From assembly GCA_017609845.1 (NCBI GenBank), contig JAFCDD010000024.1:1-6601 (forward strand): DNA of 6,601 nt, in the 5' to 3' direction. Under the pieces are notes generated by a model, which was not told where the DNA came from, ran no database searches, and saw only the letters and a list, made by a program, of their open reading frames with translations. The DNA is from Candidatus Woesearchaeota archaeon. Lineage in GTDB: Archaea; Nanobdellota; Nanobdellia; SCGC-AAA011-G17; JACPNG01. Position 1 is the first letter of the stretch. Each line of letters starts with the position of its first letter. The position numbers and the translations under genes were made by a program. This document shows, one piece after another, positions 1 to 5,681 of this stretch.

Positions 1-797
1 CTTCCTTTAATATCTTCTAAATATTTCTGTGCTTTCTTAGTCAACACACCTGAACTCAAAAACAAAACTGGTTTTCCTTTAGCCTTATTAATGGCCAAAC
101 TCAAATCTCCTTCATTTATCTTCTTTTTATCTAAAAATTTAACAAAAAATCTTAATTTTCCTAAACTAGATCCTACTTCAATAATATAATTCATTTCCTT
201 ATTTTTCCTAACAATTTCAGAACCCAAAACAGAAACACCTTTCTCATTAAAATACTTATTTACAATAAAACCCACATCTTCAACTTTTTTAACAACTTTC
301 GGTTTTTCCTTAATAACTTCCTTCTTTTCTTCAACAGGTTTTCTTACAACGCCTTTTTTCAAAAGTTCCTTAATATGATCTTTCGCTCTTTCATCATTCA
401 ATAAATACCACTTCCAAAACACTTCTGCATTGCCATCAATTCTAACATCTAACCTCTTAGCAAAATCTGGTATTTCTCTAACAGCAACTCTTTGCCACGG
501 ATCCAAATTAATGTCTCTCAAAACTTTTTCTTCTTTTAACAAATCAAAAATTTTACCTAACTTCTCAGATAAATGTTCTCTTAAATATTGTAATTTCTCT
601 TCTTGCCCTTTTACATAATACACCGGACTTCCGCCAATCTTAGCCCTGGTCAAATACATAACTTTATTAGAAACAAATTCAGCCAGTAAAGCAGAAGCAA
701 ACATAACATCTCTCTCTATAAGCTTAGAAATCTTAACTGGCAAAACAGGACCATTAACTCTTACATAATTCAAAATTTTATCCTTTAATTCATTCAT
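1..797 (-). CDS. Winged-helix DNA-binding protein with possible degenerate restriction-endonuclease-like C-terminal domain (partial, 3' end outside window)
   Basis: An open frame of 265 codons runs off the left edge, so the C-terminus is missing. I do not recognise a named family. Residues 1-65 look like a winged helix: a helix (LKDKILNYV), a turn (NGPVLPVKISKLI), a recognition-type helix (MFASALLAEFVSNKVMYL) and a wing ending in IGGSPVYYV. Residues 70-145 are mainly helical with a Trp-rich stretch (W101, W128, W130). Residues 150-173 form a Lys/Glu/Pro/Val linker. From residue 174 an alpha/beta segment follows, with strands IIEVG and KLRFFVKFL and a helix from DLSLA, then PVLFLSSG. That order resembles the core of the PD-(D/E)XK nuclease fold, but the expected acidic residues and the (D/E)XK lysine pair are not clearly present. 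It is therefore either a non-catalytic relative or not a nuclease. The start at 797 fits a TATA box 25 bp upstream. The gene follows endA after 46 bp but seems to have its own promoter. Confidence 0.85.
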   Translation of the reverse strand, partial: MNELKDKILNYVRVNGPVLPVKISKLIERDVMFASALLAEFVSNKVMYLTRAKIGGSPVYYVKGQEEKLQYLREHLSEKLGKIFDLLKEEKVLRDINLDPWQRVAVREIPDFAKRLDVRIDGNAEVFWKWYLLNDERAKDHIKELLKKGVVRKPVEEKKEVIKEKPKVVKKVEDVGFIVNKYFNEKGVSVLGSEIVRKNKEMNYIIEVGSSLGKLRFFVKFLDKKKINEGDLSLAINKAKGKPVLFLSSGVLTKKAQKYLEDIKG

Positions 798-818
798 ATT
801 CTAAATTGACTAAAAGGG

Positions 819-827
819 ATATAAAAA
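819..827 (-). promoter_or_regulatory. TATA box for the winged-helix gene
   Basis: The minus strand reads TTTTTATAT here, centred about 25 bp before the ATG at 797. Archaeal transcription normally starts about 25 bp downstream of the TATA centre, so the mRNA would begin at or next to the start codon. No Shine-Dalgarno sequence is visible, which agrees with a leaderless message. The T-rich stretch could also help terminate the upstream endA transcript. Confidence 0.6.
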
Positions 828-843
828 TATTTATGTGGTAAAA

Positions 844-1359
844 TCAAGGTTTTACCCAAGAACATTCCCAATAACTAACATCATTCTCTTCGTCAACTAC
901 GCCCAACAACAGTTTCTTTCTAGTAGAATGAGCAACTCTGTTCTTAGCAGCAAACTCATACCAAGTTAATACTTCACTCTCATGAACAGGATAAACTATC
1001 CATTTGGCATGATCATCTCCGGGCTTAACACCCCTGTCATAAACTCTAAAATCAGCCCCAAACTTCAATGCAGTCTTAACTATATAGCCTCTGTCCCTTA
1101 AATCTCTAAAAACACAATACCGGACCCAAAAGTTTGGTTGAATTCTTCTTGCCCTTCTAATGAAATTTTCTTTGCTCATATTCTTTCCCTTTCCATCCAT
1201 TATTCTAGCCTTTTTCTTCTCAGCTAAATACAACCCTTCAACCAAAGAATATTGAATTCTTCCTTCTTTCTTTTCTCCAAATTTACTTCTACCCTGTAAA
1301 TCTTTAGCATCTTTCTCCTCACTATATAAGAACTCCCTTGAAAATATAATTTTAAACAT
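844..1359 (-). CDS. endA: tRNA-intron (tRNA-splicing) endonuclease EndA
   Basis: This enzyme cleaves bulge-helix-bulge motifs at the exon-intron junctions of pre-tRNA, leaving 2',3'-cyclic phosphate and 5'-OH ends. It has 171 residues, the size of the homotetrameric alpha4 enzymes such as the roughly 180-residue Methanocaldococcus protein. The N-terminal domain (about 1-75) includes the helix around YSLVEGLYLAEKKKARI. The catalytic domain (about 78-171) carries the family signature RDLRDRGYIVKTALKFGADF followed by RVYDRG. The catalytic triad reads Y107, H117 (DDHAKWIV) and K148 (STRKKLLLGVVD). The spacings of 10 and 31 residues match those of known enzymes. R141 and a Trp near 164 are positioned for the cation-pi pair that holds the bulge base. 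The protein ends with the common VKP. The acidic DEEND loop at 156-160 could be the loop that mediates tetramer contacts (inference). The start at 1359 is supported by the shared TATA element. The gene is divergent from rnz, 49 bp apart. Confidence 0.97.
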   Translation of the reverse strand: MFKIIFSREFLYSEEKDAKDLQGRSKFGEKKEGRIQYSLVEGLYLAEKKKARIMDGKGKNMSKENFIRRARRIQPNFWVRYCVFRDLRDRGYIVKTALKFGADFRVYDRGVKPGDDHAKWIVYPVHESEVLTWYEFAAKNRVAHSTRKKLLLGVVDEENDVSYWECSWVKP

Positions 1360-1378
1360 AACTATTCAAAATCATAAA

Positions 1379-1390
1379 CTATTTAAAAAA
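1379..1390. promoter_or_regulatory. Shared bidirectional TATA element between endA and rnz
   Basis: The 49-bp intergenic region holds one strong TATA-like element, CTATTTAAAAAA on the plus strand. Its core TTTAAA (1382-1387) is a perfect palindrome, so it reads the same for both genes. The core centre lies 24.5 bp from the rnz ATG (1409) and 25.5 bp from the endA ATG (1359). Both distances equal the usual TATA-to-start-site distance in archaea, so both mRNAs are predicted to be leaderless. No Shine-Dalgarno is seen before either start. Confidence 0.65.
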
Positions 1391-1408
1391 CTTTTCTTTC
1401 TTAAGATC

Positions 1409-2299
1409 ATGAAAATTACTTTTTTAGGTACAGGTTCTATGATACCAACAAAGGAAAGGAATCATTTTGCTATTTTACTCAGTTATAAAAACGAAAACAT
1501 TTTGGTAGACTGTGGAGAAGGAACTCAAAGACAGTTTAAACTAGCAAATATATCTCCAACAAAAATAACTAAAATTCTCATAACACATTGGCACGGAGAC
1601 CACACTTTCGGTTTACATGGATTGATTCTAACTCTGGGAGCATCAAATTACTCAAAAACCCTTGAAATCTATGGGCCAAAGGGCATCAAGAAATCAATAA
1701 AGGATTTAATTAAAGTTTTTAATTTTCAAACAGGAATAAAAATGAACGTAACAGAGATTGACAAAAAAAAATTCTTTGAAAATGAAGATTTTTACTTGGA
1801 AGCATTACCATTAGATCATGGAATAAGCTGCCTTGGTTACTCTTTCACAGAAAAAGACAAACTAAAAATTAATTTAAAATATTTAAAAAAATATAACCTA
1901 AAACAACATCCAATAATAAAAAATCTGCAGAAAGGAAAGGACATAATTTGGAAAGGAAAGAAAATTTCAGCAAAAAAAGCGACAATACCAGTAAAAGGAA
2001 AAAAATTAACAATCATAACAGATACCTCCATTACACCAAACGCAACCAAACTAGCAAAAAACTCCGATTTATTAATTTGCGAATCAACACATTTGCACGA
2101 ACTAAAAGAAAAAACAGAAAAATTCAAGCACTTAACATCACTACAAGCAGCACAAATAGCAAAAAAATCAAAATCCCAAAAACTAGTGCTAACTCACTTC
2201 AGCCAAAGATACAAATACGTAAAACCCTTAATAAAAGAAGCCAAAACTATTTTTAAAAACACAACAGAAGCAAAAGATCTTATGACCCTAAATCTTTAA
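1409..2299 (+). CDS. rnz: Ribonuclease Z (tRNase Z, tRNA 3' processing endonuclease)
   Basis: This metallo-beta-lactamase-fold endonuclease cuts pre-tRNA just after the discriminator base, so that CCA can be added. It has 296 residues, typical of the short form, tRNase Z-S. The start FLGTGSMIPT and the segment VDCGEGTQRQF are hallmarks of the family. Zinc and catalytic residues visible are H60, H62, D64 and H65 in THWHGDH, H137 in PLDHGIS, D205 in ITDTS, H241 in HLTSLQAAQIA and H263 in THFSQRY. Their spacing agrees with Bacillus subtilis tRNase Z (58 residues from D205 to H263, 75 from H62 to H137). The tRNA-binding flexible arm (about 150-190) is very Lys-rich, and its usual Gly-Pro pair reads His-Pro (H167-P168). 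The start is supported by a TATA element 25 bp upstream. The 3' end overlaps the convergent membrane gene by 20 bp. Confidence 0.97.
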   Translation: MKITFLGTGSMIPTKERNHFAILLSYKNENILVDCGEGTQRQFKLANISPTKITKILITHWHGDHTFGLHGLILTLGASNYSKTLEIYGPKGIKKSIKDLIKVFNFQTGIKMNVTEIDKKKFFENEDFYLEALPLDHGISCLGYSFTEKDKLKINLKYLKKYNLKQHPIIKNLQKGKDIIWKGKKISAKKATIPVKGKKLTIITDTSITPNATKLAKNSDLLICESTHLHELKEKTEKFKHLTSLQAAQIAKKSKSQKLVLTHFSQRYKYVKPLIKEAKTIFKNTTEAKDLMTLNL

Positions 2300-3086
2300 A
2301 TACATTAAACAAGAAAAAATCACTCCATACAACATTAACTAAATTAATAAAGAAATTAATAAAATAACTTACAATAATAAATCCAAGGGGATTAAAAGTA
2401 ATAAAATTAAACAAGCTAACAAACATAATCGATAAAATTGCTAAAAAAAGTCCATTCAAAACAAGAACTAAAAAACTTCCAAAAGTTATCCAGGATTTCC
2501 TTTTAAAAAATAAAAAACTATTTCTTATGGCAAAAAAAGCGCTTCTGTCTTTTAGAAACATGGCAGGATACCTGTATAACAAGATTAACTTAAGAATAAA
2601 TAAAATAATAAAAAACAAAACTAATAAAATAGTTATTCCAATTCCTTTGGAAAATAAAGAAAAAATCAAAAAGGAAACACCAGTAATAATTAACAATAAC
2701 ACAGATATCAAAAGAAAAATTAAAAATCTTAAAATAATAATTGGTTTAGTATACTCCCTGCTATACTCAACAAACTTTAACTTCTTCTTATTCACTATAT
2801 CTCCCATCAAACCATACTTAATGGATAAAATTCCCGAACCAATAACAAAGTTAAAAACCAAAAATAACAAACCAAAGAAAACCAAAGAAAAAATATTCTC
2901 TGAAATAAACTTGCCCAAAAAAGGCAGGGCATTATACAACTTATCATAACCAGAAATGAACTTTCCCAGACCACTAAAATTAACAAACAAGTAAGCAAGG
3001 ATTATGTTCACTATTGCAATAATGAAATCGGGAACAAATAAAATTAACTTTAAATTTTTCCATGTCTTTAAGTAAAGTCTAAACAT
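2280..3086 (-). CDS. Six-helix integral membrane protein of unknown function
   Basis: The product has 268 residues and is dominated by Leu, Ile, Phe and Val. Six likely membrane helices lie at about 11-35, 63-88, 115-144, 148-172, 199-225 and 233-256. There is no signal peptide apart from the first helix. Charged loops sit at 98-114 (NKKKLKFVEYSREYTK) and 178-198 (KDRSAFFAIRNSFLFFKRKS). The pattern YRYPAMFLKDRSAFFAIRNS followed by KRKSW resembles the loop in the loose group of GDPDase-membrane-domain, DUF975 and YciC-like proteins, but I cannot assign a family firmly. No catalytic motif is visible. The gene lies 33 bp downstream of tfb on the same strand, yet has its own TATA box in that gap, so it could be expressed from its own promoter and by read-through. 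Its stop codon lies inside the rnz coding region on the opposite strand. A long antisense frame within it has no support. Confidence 0.85.
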   Translation of the reverse strand: MFRLYLKTWKNLKLILFVPDFIIAIVNIILAYLFVNFSGLGKFISGYDKLYNALPFLGKFISENIFSLVFFGLLFLVFNFVIGSGILSIKYGLMGDIVNKKKLKFVEYSREYTKPIIILRFLIFLLISVLLLIITGVSFLIFSLFSKGIGITILLVLFFIILFILKLILLYRYPAMFLKDRSAFFAIRNSFLFFKRKSWITFGSFLVLVLNGLFLAILSIMFVSLFNFITFNPLGFIIVSYFINFFINLVNVVWSDFFLFNVFKDLGS

Positions 3087-3107
3087 TAATAAAAATGAAA
3101 AAGAAGT

Positions 3108-3117
3108 TATTTAAAAA
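3108..3117 (-). promoter_or_regulatory. TATA box for the six-helix membrane gene
   Basis: In the 33-bp gap after the tfb stop codon the minus strand reads CTTTTTAAATAAC. The TTTAAA core (3110-3115) is centred 26.5 bp before the ATG at 3086, the position expected for a leaderless transcript. Any BRE would have to overlap the last codons of tfb, and it is not a strong match there. Confidence 0.5.
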
Positions 3118-3119
3118 GT

Positions 3120-4040
3120 TTATGCTGCTATCTCTTTCTTTTTGATCTGATCCTTTAGATTCAGCTTCTTAAGTAATTCCTTATACCTGTTCCTAATTGT
3201 AACTTCAGTAACACCTGCAATATCAGCAACTTCTCTCTGTGTTTTCTTCTCATTATTGATCAAAGCAGCAACATACAAACTTGCTGCAGCAATTCCAGTA
3301 GGGCCTCTTCCTGATGTCAGTTCAGATTTTTGTGCCATCTCCAAAATTTCAACTGCTTTGCTCTGAGTATCCGGACTTAACTTTAATGCTGAAGCAAATC
3401 TGGGTATATAGTCAACAGGATTGCTTGGTAATATCCTTATTCCCAATTCCCTTGTAACAAACCTGTAAGTTCTTCCGATTTCCTTCTTATCTATGCCAGA
3501 AGCTTCTGATAATTCATCTAATGTCCTAGGAACTTCATGTCTCCTGCAGGCCGCATACAATGCACCTGCAACAACTGACTCCATAGATCTTCCTCTAACC
3601 AATCCTCTCTGAACAGCTAGGGTATATATTCTTGCAGCCTCTTCCTCAACACTCTTAGGCAACTTCAAATAACTAGAAACTCTTCTTAATTCAGCCAAAG
3701 CTAATTTTAAATTTCTTTCAATAGCAGTACTTACTCTATATTGCCACTTTCTTAATCTAAAATACTTATTCCTTCCTTTACCTTCAAGCTTGTAAAGGTC
3801 GCCTTTCTGGCCAATATCGGTTCCCAGACCCCTATCAAATTTAGTATAAGTCATAGGAGCTCCAGTTCTCCTCATCTTATCAGCTTGATCATGATCAAAT
3901 TCTCTCCATTCTTGGCCAAAATCAATCATTTTTTCCTCAATAACCAAACCACAATCCTTACAAATAATTTCTCCCTTCTCTTTATTTAGAATAAGATTTA
4001 TACCGCCACATTCAGGGCATTTTTTAATATAATTGGCCAT
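3120..4040 (-). CDS. tfb: Transcription initiation factor TFB (TFIIB homologue)
   Basis: TFB bridges promoter-bound TBP and RNA polymerase, recognises the BRE and sets the direction of transcription. The 306-residue length is normal. The N-terminal zinc ribbon has C8, C11, C27 and C30 (CPECGG and CKDCGL). The B-reader/linker region follows with EWREFDHDQADKMRRTGAP (44-62) and GLGTDIG (71-77). Two cyclin-like repeats occupy about 108-200 and 207-297. Repeat 1 contains GRSMESVVAGALYAACRRHE, and repeat 2 contains the matching GRGPTGIAAASLYVAAL. The BRE-reading helix-turn-helix is TQREVADIAGVTEVTIRNRY (267-286). All parts look intact, so it should be functional. It is probably the general factor, though a second TFB elsewhere cannot be excluded. 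Unlike its neighbours, it has a strong BRE/TATA about 72 bp upstream and a G6 ribosome-binding-like run, so its mRNA should carry a leader. The membrane gene follows after 33 bp. Confidence 0.98.
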   Translation of the reverse strand: MANYIKKCPECGGINLILNKEKGEIICKDCGLVIEEKMIDFGQEWREFDHDQADKMRRTGAPMTYTKFDRGLGTDIGQKGDLYKLEGKGRNKYFRLRKWQYRVSTAIERNLKLALAELRRVSSYLKLPKSVEEEAARIYTLAVQRGLVRGRSMESVVAGALYAACRRHEVPRTLDELSEASGIDKKEIGRTYRFVTRELGIRILPSNPVDYIPRFASALKLSPDTQSKAVEILEMAQKSELTSGRGPTGIAAASLYVAALINNEKKTQREVADIAGVTEVTIRNRYKELLKKLNLKDQIKKKEIAA

Positions 4041-4043
4041 TTT

Positions 4044-4051
4044 GACCCCCC
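4044..4051 (-). promoter_or_regulatory. Shine-Dalgarno-like G6 run before tfb
   Basis: The minus strand reads GGGGGGTC followed by AAA and the tfb ATG. GGGGGT can pair with the anti-Shine-Dalgarno sequence with one G-U wobble at the usual GGAGGT adenine, at a spacing of about 4 nt from the start codon. A run of six G is striking in such an AT-rich region. No comparable sequence precedes the other six genes. Confidence 0.5.
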
Positions 4052-4108
4052 AAAAGCTACCACTCTAAAATAATATGGTAAGTTTTAAATATTCTATGTA
4101 GTCCATCG

Positions 4109-4123
4109 TATATAAAGGTTTCG
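4109..4123 (-). promoter_or_regulatory. BRE plus TATA box of tfb
   Basis: The minus strand reads CGAAACC (BRE, 4117-4123) directly followed by TTTATATA (4109-4116), a near-ideal archaeal promoter. Transcription would start near 4087, giving a leader of about 47 nt. A second TATA-like core, TTTAAA at 4084-4089, lies closer to the gene and could give a leader of about 20 nt that still includes the G6 run. Confidence 0.75.
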
Positions 4124-4163
4124 TTCTTCCCAAATAAAAACTAAATACAAAATTCTCTAAATC

Positions 4164-4171
4164 TATTTAAA
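4164..4171 (+). promoter_or_regulatory. TATA box of the GT-C-like membrane gene
   Basis: TATTTAAA has its TTTAAA core centred 24.5 bp before the ATG at 4193, predicting a leaderless mRNA. The stretch between the box and the start codon is A-rich with no Shine-Dalgarno. It is about 50 bp from the divergent tfb promoter, so the two genes do not share a box. Confidence 0.6.
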
Positions 4172-4192
4172 CAATAATAAAACAACAAAAAC

Positions 4193-5644
4193 ATGACATA
4201 TCTAAACAAAAAACACTTGTATTTCCCAATTTTAACACTAACCGTCATACTAATCTACCAATTAATAAAAACATCTCTAATAATAAAGAATTTTCCAATT
4301 CATTGGTTTATCGACGGAACAAGCTATATGGCAAAGCTTTTTTTTCTGGCAAAATACGGCTTTCATAGCATGGTCCCAAACTGGTATCATGGCTTTATTC
4401 TGCTAAAATACTACGCTCCAGGGTACTTTTTCACATTCTACCCCTTATATACATTAACAAAAAACATAGGACTAACAACATATTTGTCCTTTATAATCCT
4501 CCTAGCTTTCAGCTTGTTATTCTTCATTTTATTAGGAAAAATAGAAAACCTCAATTACATAAAATCAATATTCTTGTTTTTGGTTTTTTTCCTAAATCCA
4601 GCAAGTTTTGTCAGTTTCTTTGCCTTAGGAAGACTGCCAACACTAGAAAGCTTCGCATTACTCATACTTGGATTTGTCATACTAAGATATTATAAAAACA
4701 AAAAATTAGACCTGAAATTCCTTGTTTTATTCACAATATTCTTCTCAGTCCTAATACTAAATCATCCCTCAGTAACCATCCTCTACTCGTTCCTGCTATT
4801 GGGATTTATGTTAAACAAAAAAATCAAAGAAAATATAATCCTCATCTCAAGTTTCATAATATCCATCGCATTAACGTCTTTTTGGTGGGTTGGATTTATA
4901 CAACAATCAGGCGTTCAACTTAAAGGTTTTACGGCCATCAACTTCACCAATCTCATCTCCTATGGGACATTCATTTCATTAGCATTCATAATAATCTTTT
5001 TTATCCAAAAAAAGTCAAAAAAAGAATTAATTTTCTATTTACCTTCTTTAATATTATCCTTGCTTTACCTTACAAGATTACTCACCTTTATTCCCTATCT
5101 AAACAAAATATGGCCAAACGCTTTCAACCTATATTTTACATTCTTGGCTACATTCTTGTTACTCAAAACCAACTTCAAAGATATAAACATAAAAAGAATA
5201 GCAATCACCAGCATCCAAATAATTCCTTTTGTTGTCATAGTCTTCCTATTTCTTTATCCAACAAATTTTACTTATTCAGAAATAGATAAAAAAGTGCTAA
5301 ATGTAATGCCAAAAATCAATGAAGATGTTTTAATAGTAAATCCTCCAAACAAGGACATTCCAGTAGCAGCCATCCTTTATGCTTACGGAGCAATTCAACA
5401 TAACATTTCCACACCATCAGGATTCTTTTATCATAGTGCCCCACTTTCTCTACTAGAATCACTAGATCAAGTAACAATATTAGTAAAGGAAAAAGAGTGC
5501 TCAAAACTAAAAAAAGAACTTAAAGAACTTAAAACACCATTAATCCTAACATATTACGATTATTGCACAACACTAAAGGATTGTAATTTCAAAGAAGAAA
5601 TCAACGATCCTCCAGTATGTTTATTCAAGAATACAATAGACTAA
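4193..5644 (+). CDS. Polytopic membrane protein, probable GT-C-fold glycosyltransferase-like (PTPS-related membrane family)
   Basis: The product has 483 residues. About ten to twelve hydrophobic helices run from 9 to 355 (for example 9-31, 93-115, 124-143, 149-165, 174-190, 213-235, 255-272, 279-300, 309-325, 336-355), then a soluble C-terminal domain of about 125 residues. The first outer loop has an aspartate (D41, in WFIDGTSY) and then NWYHGF (63-68) and YYAPGYFF (73-80). This acidic residue followed by a W..G...YYxP pattern resembles the long, poorly characterised archaeal membrane proteins related to the PTPS-related domain and GT-C glycosyltransferases, which use polyprenyl-phosphate sugars. 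GRLPT (146-150) and NHPS (190-193) also fit that group. If this is right, it would act outside the membrane on glycans or lipids. No acceptor can be named. All four cysteines (436, 458, 464, 476) are in the last 50 residues. The next gene starts 37 bp later with its own TATA box. Confidence 0.8.
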   Translation: MTYLNKKHLYFPILTLTVILIYQLIKTSLIIKNFPIHWFIDGTSYMAKLFFLAKYGFHSMVPNWYHGFILLKYYAPGYFFTFYPLYTLTKNIGLTTYLSFIILLAFSLLFFILLGKIENLNYIKSIFLFLVFFLNPASFVSFFALGRLPTLESFALLILGFVILRYYKNKKLDLKFLVLFTIFFSVLILNHPSVTILYSFLLLGFMLNKKIKENIILISSFIISIALTSFWWVGFIQQSGVQLKGFTAINFTNLISYGTFISLAFIIIFFIQKKSKKELIFYLPSLILSLLYLTRLLTFIPYLNKIWPNAFNLYFTFLATFLLLKTNFKDINIKRIAITSIQIIPFVVIVFLFLYPTNFTYSEIDKKVLNVMPKINEDVLIVNPPNKDIPVAAILYAYGAIQHNISTPSGFFYHSAPLSLLESLDQVTILVKEKECSKLKKELKELKTPLILTYYDYCTTLKDCNFKEEINDPPVCLFKNTID

Positions 5645-5651
5645 AGAAAGA

Positions 5652-5659
5652 TATATAAA
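5652..5659 (+). promoter_or_regulatory. TATA box of the radical SAM gene
   Basis: TATATAAA, preceded by purine-rich AAAGAAAG as a possible BRE, is centred 26.5 bp before the ATG at 5682. This predicts a transcript starting at or within two bases of the start codon. It lies in the 37-bp gap after the GT-C-like gene, so the two genes need not form one operon. Confidence 0.6.
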
Positions 5660-5681
5660 CACAGATTTTAAAAAAATCCTA

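Noticed and set aside
430..618. A 62-codon plus-strand frame
   Set aside because: It is antisense to the winged-helix gene, whose product has clear secondary-structure pattern and a correctly placed promoter.
1837..2256. Overlapping frames on both strands inside the 3' half of rnz
   Set aside because: They are shadows of an A-rich coding region with verified tRNase Z motifs, have low-complexity products and no promoter.
2871..2890. Perfect 10-bp tandem duplication of ACCAAAGAAA
   Set aside because: It lies within the membrane protein coding region, where T- and TTG-rich codons for Leu, Phe and Val repeat by chance. Two copies only, and no spacing or motif suggests a function.
2527..2949. 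A 140-codon plus-strand frame antisense to the six-helix membrane gene
   Set aside because: Its product is a Lys/Asn/Ile-rich mirror of a hydrophobic gene, with no domain. The minus-strand frame gives a coherent membrane protein with a well-placed promoter.
5664..5678. Small inverted repeat GATTTT-AAA-AAAATC before the radical SAM start, a possible terminator or hairpin
   Set aside because: The stem is almost pure A-T with one G-C pair, so it is unstable. It falls between the TATA box and the predicted start site, where such AT-rich symmetry is expected by composition.
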